Shown: piece by piece, positions 22,350-31,424 of the stretch
Position numbering within the stretch: position 1 is the first letter of the stretch
How the letters are laid out: each line of letters begins with the position of its first letter
NCBI GenBank assembly: GCA_035267785.1
Contig: DATFLL010000009.1
Coordinates: 1 to 49,138, forward strand
From: DATFLL01 sp035267785
GTDB taxonomy: Bacteria > Pseudomonadota > Gammaproteobacteria > DATFLL01
Length of the DNA: 49,138 nt
Reading direction: 5' to 3'
Notes under the pieces: generated by a model
Told to the model about the DNA's origin: nothing
Databases searched by the model: none
The model's input: the letters and a program-made list of their open reading frames with translations, nothing else
Program-made: the position numbers and the translations under genes

Positions 22350-23087
22350 TTACATCCGTCTCTTTACGTCAGCCACCCAGATTTTTACCTTCTTGTCGTC
22401 TGGCTCGAACTTTAAATACGTCTCATATTGCTTCAATGCGCAATCCAGATCCTGAATATAGATATCGCATAGCACACCGAGATTTTTGTGCGCCGGCATA
22501 TAATTCGGATATGCATGCAACAGCTTTTCATAGACCTTGCGTGCATCGCTGTAGCGACCCGTCTTGCGATAGACAATACCGAGCTCATTGAGCGCGGCCG
22601 GGTGCATGGGGTAGATAGTCAGCGCCTTTTTCAGGCTTTGTTCAGCCTTTTGGTATTCCTTGGTCTGCTCGTAGGCGATCCCGAGGTCGATGAAAGGACC
22701 CGAAAATTTGGTGGTTTTGCCGGTTACGGTTTTGAGCATCCGAATCGCATCGGAATAGTTTCCCTTCTTGAGCAATACGATCGCCTGCTGGAATTCGGCC
22801 TTAATTTCAGGGTCCACAGGGTGCTTTTCCTCGATGACGATAGGCCCTGTGTGCACACAAGTTCGCCGTGCGCCGGCGCCCTGGTCCGACGCGCTTCCTT
22901 GCCCCTTACTACCTGGCGCGCATTGCGATGTGTTTGCCTGGGTGGCGTTGTCGGCCTCATCACCGGAGCCTCCCGGGCTAGCACAGGCAGCGGCCAAGAG
23001 GCACAGTAAGACCGGTATCGTCAAACGGAATATCCTGCGCTTAGTGGTGCTCGCAAGATTAGGGAGAGTGTCTCGTGTGCTGTTCAC
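22350..23087 (-). CDS. TPR lipoprotein (245 aa)
   Basis: The N-terminus has a signal sequence with a lipobox (LLCLLAAACAS), predicting lipidation. A low-complexity linker follows (about 38-75). Residues about 95-240 hold at least three tetratricopeptide repeats (for example PFIDLGIAYEQTKEYQKAEQ and AALNELGIVYRKTGRYSDAR). TPRs are protein-protein docking scaffolds. The size and context recall the TPR protein GltE/AglT of the Myxococcus Glt complex; that is an analogy, not a shown orthology. The start is GTG at 23087 with GGGGAA upstream. It ends 12 bases before the next gene's ATG. Confidence 0.88.
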   Translation of the reverse strand: MNSTRDTLPNLASTTKRRIFRLTIPVLLCLLAAACASPGGSGDEADNATQANTSQCAPGSKGQGSASDQGAGARRTCVHTGPIVIEEKHPVDPEIKAEFQQAIVLLKKGNYSDAIRMLKTVTGKTTKFSGPFIDLGIAYEQTKEYQKAEQSLKKALTIYPMHPAALNELGIVYRKTGRYSDARKVYEKLLHAYPNYMPAHKNLGVLCDIYIQDLDCALKQYETYLKFEPDDKKVKIWVADVKRRM

Positions 23088-23231
23088 TGAATTTCCCCGG
23101 TCGTTTTAATCTCATCATGCGGCAGACTCGTCTCCGCCGCGCTCTGCCCGCCATAAGGCTTCACATCCTGGCGAGCCCCCGCCTGCGAGGACGCGTTTCG
23201 AACTTTGTAACCTGCCCCACCATCGGCTTTG

Positions 23232-26200
23232 TTACCCACCGGGCCGCCCCTGTGAAGCGCGCCCTTCCGCGTCCGGCGGCCCTAACAACGGCGCTTGTCC
23301 GCCTGGGGGACTGGTGGCGCCATCGGCCTTATCTGTCCGATCCGAAACGCCGTCTGCGGCAGCAGGCGAGGCGGAGCCTGCCGTTTCGCCGGCTTTCAGA
23401 CTGGTATTTTCGGCCGAATGGCCCCGATCCATTTGCGTAGCATCCCGTTTTTGTGATGGATACCCGAAATATTGGAGATGCTCGACGAAAACCGGTCGGG
23501 CCTCCTCGCGAATATAGGCCGGCGGGGTATATCGATATTTGGCAATATTGTCGATGTAGGGCGGAATCGCCTCCGGCTTGTCGAAGGTCGCCGGCACCAG
23601 TTTTGCTAGTTTTGCGATGCTCCGGTCGATCCAGGGGCTGTAGATGCCCCGCTTCAACAACTCCACGTTCTTCTCGTGCACTGAGATGGCCTTTTCCTCA
23701 AACGGGTCTGCCTGGTCTTCTAGTGCCAACTTGAACTGTTCAAGCTCGAGCTTGCTGAGACCCTTGGGGACCTCCGAGTTCAGCAACGCGCGATCGAAGT
23801 TGTAATAGATTTCCGCGAGGTAATAGGTGGCAGCCGCCGTAACATCCGCGACGTGATAGTCGACGAGTTTGCTGTACCTGGCGATCAGGCTCTTCATGGC
23901 CGCCTGCTTGCGGTGCATAGTAACCTTAAGTGGGTTGACGAGCTTTATGGCGACGTACTTGTCATATTCCGGTTCGATAATTACCAGCGATGCCTCTGCC
24001 GCCAGGTAACGAGTGCGGTCGGTACGTTCGGCGCCCGCCTGCGCATCCGCCGTGATGATATGCTGAAGCGTCTTACGGTAATGGAATAAATCATCACGCG
24101 ACTTGTACAACATCGCGATTTTGTAATAGGTATCCAGCGCGAATTCCAAAGGCTTGGGGAACTTCGCTACAAATTGCTTGTAGACCCGCAGGGAATTGTC
24201 GGTATCGTTGGCCTTGTCGTACATTGTTGCGGCAGAGAGCATCGCCTCACGGGTGATTTCCTCATCTTTGGATTCGGCGGCTACCCGCTCGAACTCCCTG
24301 CCAGCCTGGCTGTAATGCCCCATCTCCTTGTAGGCGTACGCGATCTTCTTCGTTACGTCGTGCTGTAGCTTGCTTCCGGGATAATTGTGTCGGAACGCCA
24401 ACAGCACCTTCACGGCCCGATCCAGATCCATCGTCTGGATAAGAACCGCGGCTGCGTCATACTCCGCGGTGGGACGTATCTTCGAAGTGGGGGCTACCTT
24501 AGCGATACGCAAAAAGTGCCTGACGGCATCTTTATAATCTTCCTTCGCCTTGGCCGCTACGCCCTGCTGATAGATAGAGGCGGCTAGATCGTCCACCAGG
24601 CCGGGCCGACTCTTATCGTCCTTGGCCGTCATCGCCAAGACTTCCGTATAGGCCTTCTCGGCCTCGGGATACGATTTGAGGGAGAACAGCGAATGTGCCA
24701 CCACCAACCAGGCCCCACGTCGTATAGCATGCGTCGTATGGGGGTATTCCTTGATCAGGCGGCGACCGAACGTAACGGCCTGACCATAGTCACGCATCTC
24801 ATATAAATCGTCCACCGCCGCGCCGAGTACCACGGGAGCCTTTTCGTGATGCGGGAAGTTGTTAACGAGGCGAATTGAGCTGCGGATGATGTTCCGCTTC
24901 ACCGCGGCCTGCTGGATCTCGGGGACCTGCTTTAGATACTCACGGTAGGCGTAAACCGCGGCGTACGCCGCCTTGCCCGACTTGTCGTTACGCGGATAGT
25001 CGTACGCAGTACGCTCGAATTCCTTTGCAGCCTGATCGTAATCCTTGTTCTCCAGCAACAAGTCCGCCAGCGAGTAGTTGATGGTCGGCGCCAGTTTGTC
25101 CTTGGGGAACGAGTCCAGGAACTCCCGGTACCAATGGGAAGCCTCAGCGAAATTCTTCCCGCTGTCCTTTTTGAGTGTCTTGTTCTGATATAAGGAATGA
25201 TAGTACTTGGCCAGATCGAATATATTCGTCTTGACGTTATTTAGCACCTGCGGAAAGTCGCTTTGATTGAAATGGTCCCAAAACGCCGCCTTCACCCCGT
25301 AGGTCGACGCGTATTGCTTTTTCGCCCGAATAACCAGCCGAGGGAATCCACCTTTCTTATAAATCTCAATCACCCGCATGCTGAAGACCGGTGATTTCTT
25401 GTTGAAGGGATTGCGTTTGACGAACGCGTTATAAGTCTCCGCCGCATCGCTATAACGGCGCTTGCCGAAATAGAACTCCGCCAGGTGGCTATAGACGCCG
25501 TCTTCGTAGCTGCGTGGCCCAATCTTTTTGAAATAATCCTGGACAGATGTCGCGCCGCCGAGGTTGGAAAAGGCGAGGCTTATTACCCGGAATGTGTCAT
25601 CGGTCCGCTTTTTCTCGATTTCATTACTTGTTTGGTCGAAGTCATAGCCTTGCGAAACCTTGTAGTCCAGTAATTTGATAAATTCGTCAAGCGAATCCTC
25701 GTACATTTGCTCCTTGTAATACGTCCATCCCTTTTTGAACAGCGCGTGCGAGTAATAGACCGATCCGATCCCCTTTGTCAGTACGGCGCCGTATGCGTCT
25801 TCCGCATCGAGATATTTTTTATGCATAAAAAAATACTCGCCGCGACGGAATTGAACTTCATCGATGTAGCGCGATTGAGGATATCGCTTGATCAGACGAT
25901 TCATAACCGACATGGCCTTCTTGGGCTCCCCTATTTCCTCATATGCCCGGGATAACTGGTAGAGCACCTGGTCATTGCTCTCATAATTGGGATACTTGGC
26001 CAGCAGCTTCTTGTACAAGGCAATAGCCTGTTCGGCATTGGCGTTCTTCAGATCCGAACCAACCTGGCCCGTGTGATTGGCTAGCTGCTTGCTGCTTCTG
26101 GCGGATGGAATATGTTCCGCACGGGTAGCACGTTTCTCGAACGCCTTCTGGGACTCACTCAGGTCGGCAATGGCGTCAATCTTGGCATTCCGCTTCCTGG

Positions 26201-26573
26201 TTCTGCTTGTCGCCGTGACAGCGGTGTCCACATGCTCCGGCTCGGGCGGATTACCGGCGTTAGACTCGGGTCGAGTCGGCGCCGCTTGCGCGCCACCGGC
26301 AGACGTATCGGCATTAGTGTCGATGCCGTATTCCTTCTCTATCTTGAGGTCAGCCATGCGGCGCATCGCCTCCGGAGTCAATTTACTATTCGGGGTTTCC
26401 TCCAGAAATTTCTGATAGCTTTGCATCGCCTTGTCCAGGCCACCCTTGACACTGACGTCCTTGATCGGAATGTGGACATTATCAAGTTGCGATATTGTCC
26501 CCCGCTCGCCCTGGCTCGCACAGGCAGCGATAGTCAGACCGACAGACAACACCAACAACTGCCTGAACTTCAT
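23232..26573 (-). CDS. large TPR lipoprotein (1,113 aa)
   Basis: The signal peptide has a lipobox (LVLSVGLTIAACAS). Residues about 30-170 are linker-rich. The body is built of TPR/Sel1-like helical repeats from about 180 to 960 (for example AIALYKKLLAKYPNY, VYYSHALFKKGWTYYKEQMY and ASHWYREFLDSFPKDKLAP). The last about 60 residues are Ser/Pro/Gly-rich and probably disordered. The size and TPR content resemble GltD/AgmU of Myxococcus, a periplasmic TPR scaffold of the gliding complex. The ATG overlaps the stop of the preceding TPR gene (ATGA). A gap of 144 bases follows. Confidence 0.9.
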   Translation of the reverse strand: MKFRQLLVLSVGLTIAACASQGERGTISQLDNVHIPIKDVSVKGGLDKAMQSYQKFLEETPNSKLTPEAMRRMADLKIEKEYGIDTNADTSAGGAQAAPTRPESNAGNPPEPEHVDTAVTATSRTRKRNAKIDAIADLSESQKAFEKRATRAEHIPSARSSKQLANHTGQVGSDLKNANAEQAIALYKKLLAKYPNYESNDQVLYQLSRAYEEIGEPKKAMSVMNRLIKRYPQSRYIDEVQFRRGEYFFMHKKYLDAEDAYGAVLTKGIGSVYYSHALFKKGWTYYKEQMYEDSLDEFIKLLDYKVSQGYDFDQTSNEIEKKRTDDTFRVISLAFSNLGGATSVQDYFKKIGPRSYEDGVYSHLAEFYFGKRRYSDAAETYNAFVKRNPFNKKSPVFSMRVIEIYKKGGFPRLVIRAKKQYASTYGVKAAFWDHFNQSDFPQVLNNVKTNIFDLAKYYHSLYQNKTLKKDSGKNFAEASHWYREFLDSFPKDKLAPTINYSLADLLLENKDYDQAAKEFERTAYDYPRNDKSGKAAYAAVYAYREYLKQVPEIQQAAVKRNIIRSSIRLVNNFPHHEKAPVVLGAAVDDLYEMRDYGQAVTFGRRLIKEYPHTTHAIRRGAWLVVAHSLFSLKSYPEAEKAYTEVLAMTAKDDKSRPGLVDDLAASIYQQGVAAKAKEDYKDAVRHFLRIAKVAPTSKIRPTAEYDAAAVLIQTMDLDRAVKVLLAFRHNYPGSKLQHDVTKKIAYAYKEMGHYSQAGREFERVAAESKDEEITREAMLSAATMYDKANDTDNSLRVYKQFVAKFPKPLEFALDTYYKIAMLYKSRDDLFHYRKTLQHIITADAQAGAERTDRTRYLAAEASLVIIEPEYDKYVAIKLVNPLKVTMHRKQAAMKSLIARYSKLVDYHVADVTAAATYYLAEIYYNFDRALLNSEVPKGLSKLELEQFKLALEDQADPFEEKAISVHEKNVELLKRGIYSPWIDRSIAKLAKLVPATFDKPEAIPPYIDNIAKYRYTPPAYIREEARPVFVEHLQYFGYPSQKRDATQMDRGHSAENTSLKAGETAGSASPAAADGVSDRTDKADGATSPPGGQAPLLGPPDAEGRASQGRPGG

Positions 26574-28528
26574 TTAGTCGCCTTCTGGGGCTTGTCCGCC
26601 TTGTCGGGTTGATCTGCCTCCTTGTCCTGGTCTTTCTTTTCCGAGCGCTGGATGACCTTTTCCTGTTGTGCCTTGGTGGCACGGTCGTAACTCTCCGCCA
26701 TGGCGAATCGGGCTTTCACCTGATACTGCTCCAGGCGCTTACGCCGCCGCTCCAGTTCATTGATCGCCATGACCTCGATCATGTGCCCCTGTCTGGCCAT
26801 GAGTTGTTTTATCGTGTCATCGGCCTGCTGCATTTTAATGCGCAGGTGAGTGAGTTGACTGTCATACCCCTGGTAGCTCTGGGTGGCTGCCTGGCGGGTG
26901 CGAACGAAGGAATGGTAAATACGCCGCAGTCTTTTGACGTCAGCATCCAGTTCGTGCAAATGCTTGGTGGCTTTGCTGAAACGATCCTGGTATTCGGTCT
27001 TGACGTGCCACATGATGACACCTCTTAGCCGTGCGATTCGGGCCCGGATCTTCGCATTGCCCCCGGGCGGCAGACTCTTTTCCATCCGATCAAGTTGCAG
27101 CAAAGTCCGCCGTTCATCAGCCGTCTCGAGAAACTCGGGGCGAGGCGTTATCAACATTTTCTTTAAACGGTTATCCAGACGATCGCGCTGCTCCACACGC
27201 AATTTCATTTTCGAGTCCAGCTTGCGGAATTTGGCCTCGATGGTGGGTAACAGGGGTTCGTAATACGCGGCGCGGATCTGGACCATTTGTTTGTAAGCGG
27301 CGACGTATGTCTCCCAGTGCTGGAGCTTTCTGTGCAACTCCGCCAAATCGAAATAATTCTTGAGCGAGGACTGAAAATCGTTCGACGCAAGCAGATCCAG
27401 CAGGTAATAGGTTTCCGGTGTCTTGGGCAGCTTTCGCAGATGAACGACCCAGTATTTGTCCTTTTTGATTTCCTCCCGAATCAAGGCCGCCAGAAATCGT
27501 CCCTCACGTATACTTTTAATGGATGCATCCAGGCGCGAGATCTCCTGACTAAAGCTCTGCAGGGCATGGCCGTACAAAAGTGCCGCCTTACCGTAAACAC
27601 CCAGCTTGCTATAGGCGTATGGCAAGCCCAACATCGCTTCCTGGACCGCCCTGTTCGTAACATTACGCTTGGACAGTATGCTCCAGGGCACCAGGGCGCG
27701 GTCGTATTTCCCACTGGCTGCCGCCGCCCAGCCCGCACCCAGCAAGGCTTTGTTGGAGAAAGGCCCGCTGATCCTTACCCGGTCCAGGTATTTCTTCGCC
27801 AAGGTGGACTGCTTGTTCTCCAGCAATCGGAAACCCAGCACCAGGTTCGCCTTGTCACGGATGGCCTGCACCGCTCGGTCATCGGAGGCCAATTGACCGA
27901 CCTTGTCCAGCTCTGCAATACCTTGTCGCTCCTTGCCGCTTCTTATCAGGGCGACACCCAGGTTGTAACCCGCAAAGCCCACCATTCCGGGCGCATTTTC
28001 GATCTTTCGCAATAAGCGAATCGCTTCACTGAAGCGGCCGGTTTCTATATCGATCTGTGCGCGCAGGAAAGGTTCTTCGTAACGGATCTTCTCGGGCACT
28101 TCTCCCTTGAGTTTCTTGATGGTGGACAGGGCCTCGAGCGGTTGCTGGGTCTCGTAATATATTTTCGCGAGGCGGTAAATCGCACCGTTGCGGGTACGTT
28201 CCGGTACATTGCCTTCGATCACCGCCTTAATGGCGCGTCCGGCCCGGCCATACATGCGGTAATACAACTCGAAGTCGCCGACGTCGAATTCGGCGTTGTC
28301 TTGATAAAAATGAAAGGAATTCTTCTCCGGCTCATCCAGCCCATAGTATTGGGCGAGTTCGGTATCCAGGCGGGAGATAGCAGAAAAATAGTCAGCTTGA
28401 TCGGCGTAGTACAGCGCCTCGCCGAAGTACAAGTCCTTCAGACCATTCCTGTCCTGCTCTGCCGCGCAGACGCAGGCGGCATAACACAGGCCAGTGGCAA
28501 GGATTAGGATACGCACCAATGTCGACAC
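26570..28528 (-). CDS. exported TPR and coiled-coil protein (652 aa)
   Basis: The signal peptide (LVRILILATGLCYAACVCAA) is followed by TPR-like helical hairpins at about 30-400 (for example AIYRLAKIYYETQQPLEAL and NKALLGAGWAAAASGKYDRA). Residues about 430-630 are long charged helices, likely coiled coil, and the C-terminal tail is Lys/Asp-rich. A Cys lies near the cleavage site, but the surrounding residues are not a clean lipobox. It starts at GTG 28528, three bases after the previous stop. Probably a periplasmic scaffold; no exact family is known to me. Confidence 0.86.
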   Translation of the reverse strand: MSTLVRILILATGLCYAACVCAAEQDRNGLKDLYFGEALYYADQADYFSAISRLDTELAQYYGLDEPEKNSFHFYQDNAEFDVGDFELYYRMYGRAGRAIKAVIEGNVPERTRNGAIYRLAKIYYETQQPLEALSTIKKLKGEVPEKIRYEEPFLRAQIDIETGRFSEAIRLLRKIENAPGMVGFAGYNLGVALIRSGKERQGIAELDKVGQLASDDRAVQAIRDKANLVLGFRLLENKQSTLAKKYLDRVRISGPFSNKALLGAGWAAAASGKYDRALVPWSILSKRNVTNRAVQEAMLGLPYAYSKLGVYGKAALLYGHALQSFSQEISRLDASIKSIREGRFLAALIREEIKKDKYWVVHLRKLPKTPETYYLLDLLASNDFQSSLKNYFDLAELHRKLQHWETYVAAYKQMVQIRAAYYEPLLPTIEAKFRKLDSKMKLRVEQRDRLDNRLKKMLITPRPEFLETADERRTLLQLDRMEKSLPPGGNAKIRARIARLRGVIMWHVKTEYQDRFSKATKHLHELDADVKRLRRIYHSFVRTRQAATQSYQGYDSQLTHLRIKMQQADDTIKQLMARQGHMIEVMAINELERRRKRLEQYQVKARFAMAESYDRATKAQQEKVIQRSEKKDQDKEADQPDKADKPQKATK

Positions 28529-28531
28529 GGT

Positions 28532-29041
28532 TTACCAGTCCCTGAAATCAACACCCGTGGCGGACAAATGGATTTCGACAAACTGCGGACCGACGCCTTT
28601 TTTGAGGTTATGCGTCCCTGAGTTGGTAACCTTGCTGCCACTTTCCTTGCCGATAACGCTGATCTTCAGATTGTGCTCACCAGTCGTAACGTTCGTGGTA
28701 AAGACCCGCTGGACCCCACCCTCTTTGAGTGCCTGTACTTCCTTATAGGAGTAGATGTAGTTCGCGACGTTTTTGTCATCCAGGGTAAGCTTGATCGAAT
28801 CGGGTGAAAAATCGGCGCCTTTATCCATTGACACGAAAAATGCCATATAGGTATTGGATGGATAGAGCAGTTTTTCCTCCAATAGATTGAGCTGCGTCGA
28901 AATACTCAGCACATCACGTTTAATGCCCTGGACCTGTTCATCCAGGCCTTTGATTTGCTGCTTGTTCAACTTCTCCGCATGGAGTGAGCCACTCAACATA
29001 CTGAGCACCACAAGAAGCCCGAATATGATCTCCCGTTTCAT
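28532..29041 (-). CDS. small exported coiled-coil protein, first gene of the cluster (169 aa)
   Basis: The signal peptide (EIIFGLLVVLSMLSGSLHAE) is followed by a short coiled coil (about 24-58, with Leu/Ile heptads such as ISTQLNLLEEKLL) and a beta-rich domain (about 62-165) holding TYMAFFVSMDKGADF. I do not recognise a named family. The ATG at 29041 has GGGGGG five bases upstream. It lies three bases before the 652-residue TPR gene, so it is almost certainly co-transcribed. Likely a periplasmic accessory protein. Confidence 0.8.
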   Translation of the reverse strand: MKREIIFGLLVVLSMLSGSLHAEKLNKQQIKGLDEQVQGIKRDVLSISTQLNLLEEKLLYPSNTYMAFFVSMDKGADFSPDSIKLTLDDKNVANYIYSYKEVQALKEGGVQRVFTTNVTTGEHNLKISVIGKESGSKVTNSGTHNLKKGVGPQFVEIHLSATGVDFRDW

Positions 29042-29140
29042 TTTGCCCCCCAGCTGGCATATGTCCGAAAAAGGCCGTCTCGCGCCCTCAACGGCTGCAA
29101 GAAACGAAGTGCCTGCTCAAGAATCCATTTTAAGCATTTA

Positions 29141-29170
29141 AAAATACTGATGATGCGAACTATCGGACAA
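29141..29170 (-). promoter_or_regulatory. candidate promoter of the accessory cluster
   Basis: Minus-strand TTGTCC (29170-29165), an 18-base spacer and TATTTT (29146-29141) lie about 100 bases before the first cluster gene. The stretch is AT-rich against its surroundings. The match is modest, and a TAAAAT at 29132-29127 could be an alternative -10. Confidence 0.3.
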
Positions 29171-29313
29171 ATGAAAAAACCCTGAAACGAAAAACGTGAC
29201 ACCCCTCTCAAAATGCGACTTTATTCATATCCCGGGTAGCGCGCGGCATCCCGGTATGGTAGGCGGGTCATAAACAGCGCTGGCTGGCACGATGACCTGA
29301 GGCTGACATCAAA

Positions 29314-29930
29314 AATGACAATTTGCCGAGACGCGTGTCGTCGAAATCCACAACGAAGCTGCTGCGGGCATGGAAGCGAATGGGGTGTGCCGCAGGCACG
29401 GGATATCTATTGCGACCTCCCGCAACTGGAAGACGATACGGCGGCGTGCGTGCGTCGGAGCTCAAGCGCCGTGTACGCGGACCCGGCGCACGCGAATCGG
29501 GCGATAAAGGATCTGGTCGAAAGAACGCTTCGAAGCCGCCCGCCGAGCGAGAGGCGATCAGCGATCTAAAGGAGGGCTTCGGATTGACGGCGCGGCTGCG
29601 CCTGTGCCGGATTTTCAGAGAGCGCGTGCTATAGGCAACCGGTGGACTGGACGGTCCGGGCTGTCCAACTCGTTGAAGCGCTCACGGGTCGGGTCGAGAC
29701 ACCCCCACGATGGGGCGTCTGTAAGGATGTCGGTAGTCTTCGAGCACAGGGCGGCACCTGGAATCCCAAGCCTGTCTACCCTGTGTGCTGTGCCCTGGCG
29801 TTGGACCATCCGCACCGGCCCGCACGGAAGCTGCCTGCATGGGCGAGGAAGTCGTTGGTCGCGCCGAAAAACCCAGGACCGGCTGTGGTCTGCGAACTTT
29901 ATGAGCGACTGTCTGTATCGTTGTCTCGGG
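29314..29930 (+). mobile_element. decayed IS3-family transposase (OrfA and OrfB remnants)
   Basis: In one frame (about 29317-29440) the translation reads QFAETRVVEI, then GVCRRHGISIATSRNWK, the helix-turn-helix of IS3-family OrfA. It continues with YGGVRASELKR, then in a shifted frame ANRAIKDLVERTL (end of OrfA). EREAISDLKEGFGL resembles the start of OrfB. A fragment RLWSANFMSDCLY near 29875-29920 matches the WSMDFMSD motif of the OrfB integrase core. Frames shift several times and most of OrfB is missing, so it is inactive. It lies between the cluster promoter and purA. Ends and target duplications were not identified. Confidence 0.7.
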
Positions 29931-29981
29931 CCGATTCACTCCCAGCCGCAGCGGCCGAACAATTTCGATCGATGATGCAAG

Positions 29982-30014
29982 ACAAGGCCCGCCGGCGGCA
30001 CCGGCGGGCCTTGT
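29982..30014 (-). terminator. GC-rich hairpin downstream of purA
   Basis: ACAAGGCCCGCCGG (29982-29995) and CCGGCGGGCCTTGT (30001-30014) form a perfect 14-bp stem with a 5-base loop, 24 bases past the purA stop. No long T-run follows, so efficiency is uncertain, but position and stem favour a terminator. Confidence 0.65.
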
Positions 30015-30038
30015 TCGCGTTCCGACACTGCACCGCCC

Positions 30039-31331
30039 TCAGTCGAACGGGTGGCGCAAGATAATGGTCTCCGAGCGCTCCGGCCCCGTCGAGATGATAT
30101 CGACCGGCGCCTCGGTGACCTCTTCGATGCGTTTGAGATAGGCTCGCGCATTGGCCGGCAGATCGTCGTAGGACTTGATACCCACCGTCGATTCCTTCCA
30201 GCCCGGCATGTCTTCGTAGACGGGCTCACAGCCCGCAAAGGCCTCGGCCCCGACCGGCGGCGTGATCTGCTCGACACCGCCGCAGCGATAGCCCACGCAG
30301 ATTCGGATGGTATCCAGCCCGTCGAGCACGTCCAGCTTGGTGATGCACAGCCCCGAGACACTGCTGATCTGGATGGCGCGGCGCAGAGCCACGGCGTCGA
30401 ACCAGCCGCAGCGCCGGGCGCGCCCGGTCGTGGAGCCGAACTCGTGGCCGCGGCTCGCCAGGTGCTCGCCCATCTGGTCGAACAGCTCCGTCGGGAAGGG
30501 CCCGGAACCGACGCGGGTCGTGTAGGCCTTGGTGATACCCAGCACGTAGTCCAGATCCCGCGGGCCCATGCCGCTGCCGGTGCAGGCGCCTCCGGCGGTC
30601 GTGTTCGAGGAGGTCACGTAGGGGTAGGTGCCGTGGTCGATGTCGAGCAGCGTGCCCTGGGCGCCCTCGAACATGATGCTGTTGCCCTGCGCCTTGTGCC
30701 GGTACAACAGCTCCGGCACGTCGCCAACAAGCGGGCGCAGCTGATCGGCCATAGCCAGCGTCTCGTCGAGCACCTGCTGAAAATCGAGCGGCTCGACCTT
30801 GAAATAGTGCTGCAAGGCGAAATTGTGGTAGTCGAGCACCTCGCCAAGCTTGGCGGCGAAGCGCTCGCGGTGGAACAGGTCACCCAGGCGCAGGCCGCGA
30901 CGCGAGATCTTGTCCTCGTAGGCCGGCCCGATACCGCGGCCGGTGGTGCCGATGGCGGCCTTGCCGCGGGCCAGCTCGCGGGCGTGATCCAGCGCCACAT
31001 GATAGGGCAGGATCAGCGGACAGGCCTCGCTGATGCGCAGGCGTTCGCGGGCCGGCACCCCGTTCGCCTCCAGCATGGCCAACTCCTCGAGCAGGGCCGA
31101 AGGCGAGAGCACCACGCCGTTGCCGATAAGGCACTGGACACCTTCGCGCAGGATGCCCGATGGGATAAGGTGCAGCACGGTCTTCTGGTCCTCGATGACC
31201 AGCGTATGGCCGGCGTTGTGGCCCCCCTGGAAGCGGACCACGGCCGCGGCCCGGTCGGTGAGCAGGTCAACGACCTTGCCCTTGCCCTCATCCCCCCATT
31301 GCGTCCCGATGACGACGACGTTCTTGCCCAT
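30039..31331 (-). CDS. purA: adenylosuccinate synthetase
   Basis: 430 residues, the normal size. It joins IMP and aspartate using GTP, the first step from IMP to AMP. The N-terminal WGDEGKGK is the family GTP-binding loop. Residues near 125-150 read TGRGIGPAYEDKISRRGL, and GSTTGRARRCGWFDAVA is the second signature. The start MGKNVVVIGTQW is canonical. It follows hisZ by 93 bases and ends before a strong hairpin. In many relatives rnr lies close downstream, which places the cluster as an insertion here. Confidence 0.97.
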   Translation of the reverse strand: MGKNVVVIGTQWGDEGKGKVVDLLTDRAAAVVRFQGGHNAGHTLVIEDQKTVLHLIPSGILREGVQCLIGNGVVLSPSALLEELAMLEANGVPARERLRISEACPLILPYHVALDHARELARGKAAIGTTGRGIGPAYEDKISRRGLRLGDLFHRERFAAKLGEVLDYHNFALQHYFKVEPLDFQQVLDETLAMADQLRPLVGDVPELLYRHKAQGNSIMFEGAQGTLLDIDHGTYPYVTSSNTTAGGACTGSGMGPRDLDYVLGITKAYTTRVGSGPFPTELFDQMGEHLASRGHEFGSTTGRARRCGWFDAVALRRAIQISSVSGLCITKLDVLDGLDTIRICVGYRCGGVEQITPPVGAEAFAGCEPVYEDMPGWKESTVGIKSYDDLPANARAYLKRIEEVTEAPVDIISTGPERSETIILRHPFD

Positions 31332-31424
31332 GTCAGTTCTCGTGTTGTGTTCTCAATTCGCAATCCGAATACCGGGTCCGTCGCCGTCGGGATTCTGCCC
31401 GCCCCGGTCGACCACGGCCCCCAA

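Noticed and set aside
29042..30038. Repeat of the tRNA-Leu 3' end as a distal attachment site
   Set aside because: No copy of the CCTCTCCTCGGCACCA-type end was found at this edge, so integrase-style attachment sites are not supported.
29642..30064. 140-codon plus-strand frame near the purA end
   Set aside because: It runs through the IS3 relic and the purA terminator hairpin into purA antisense. Only short parts resemble transposase, and those are in other frames.
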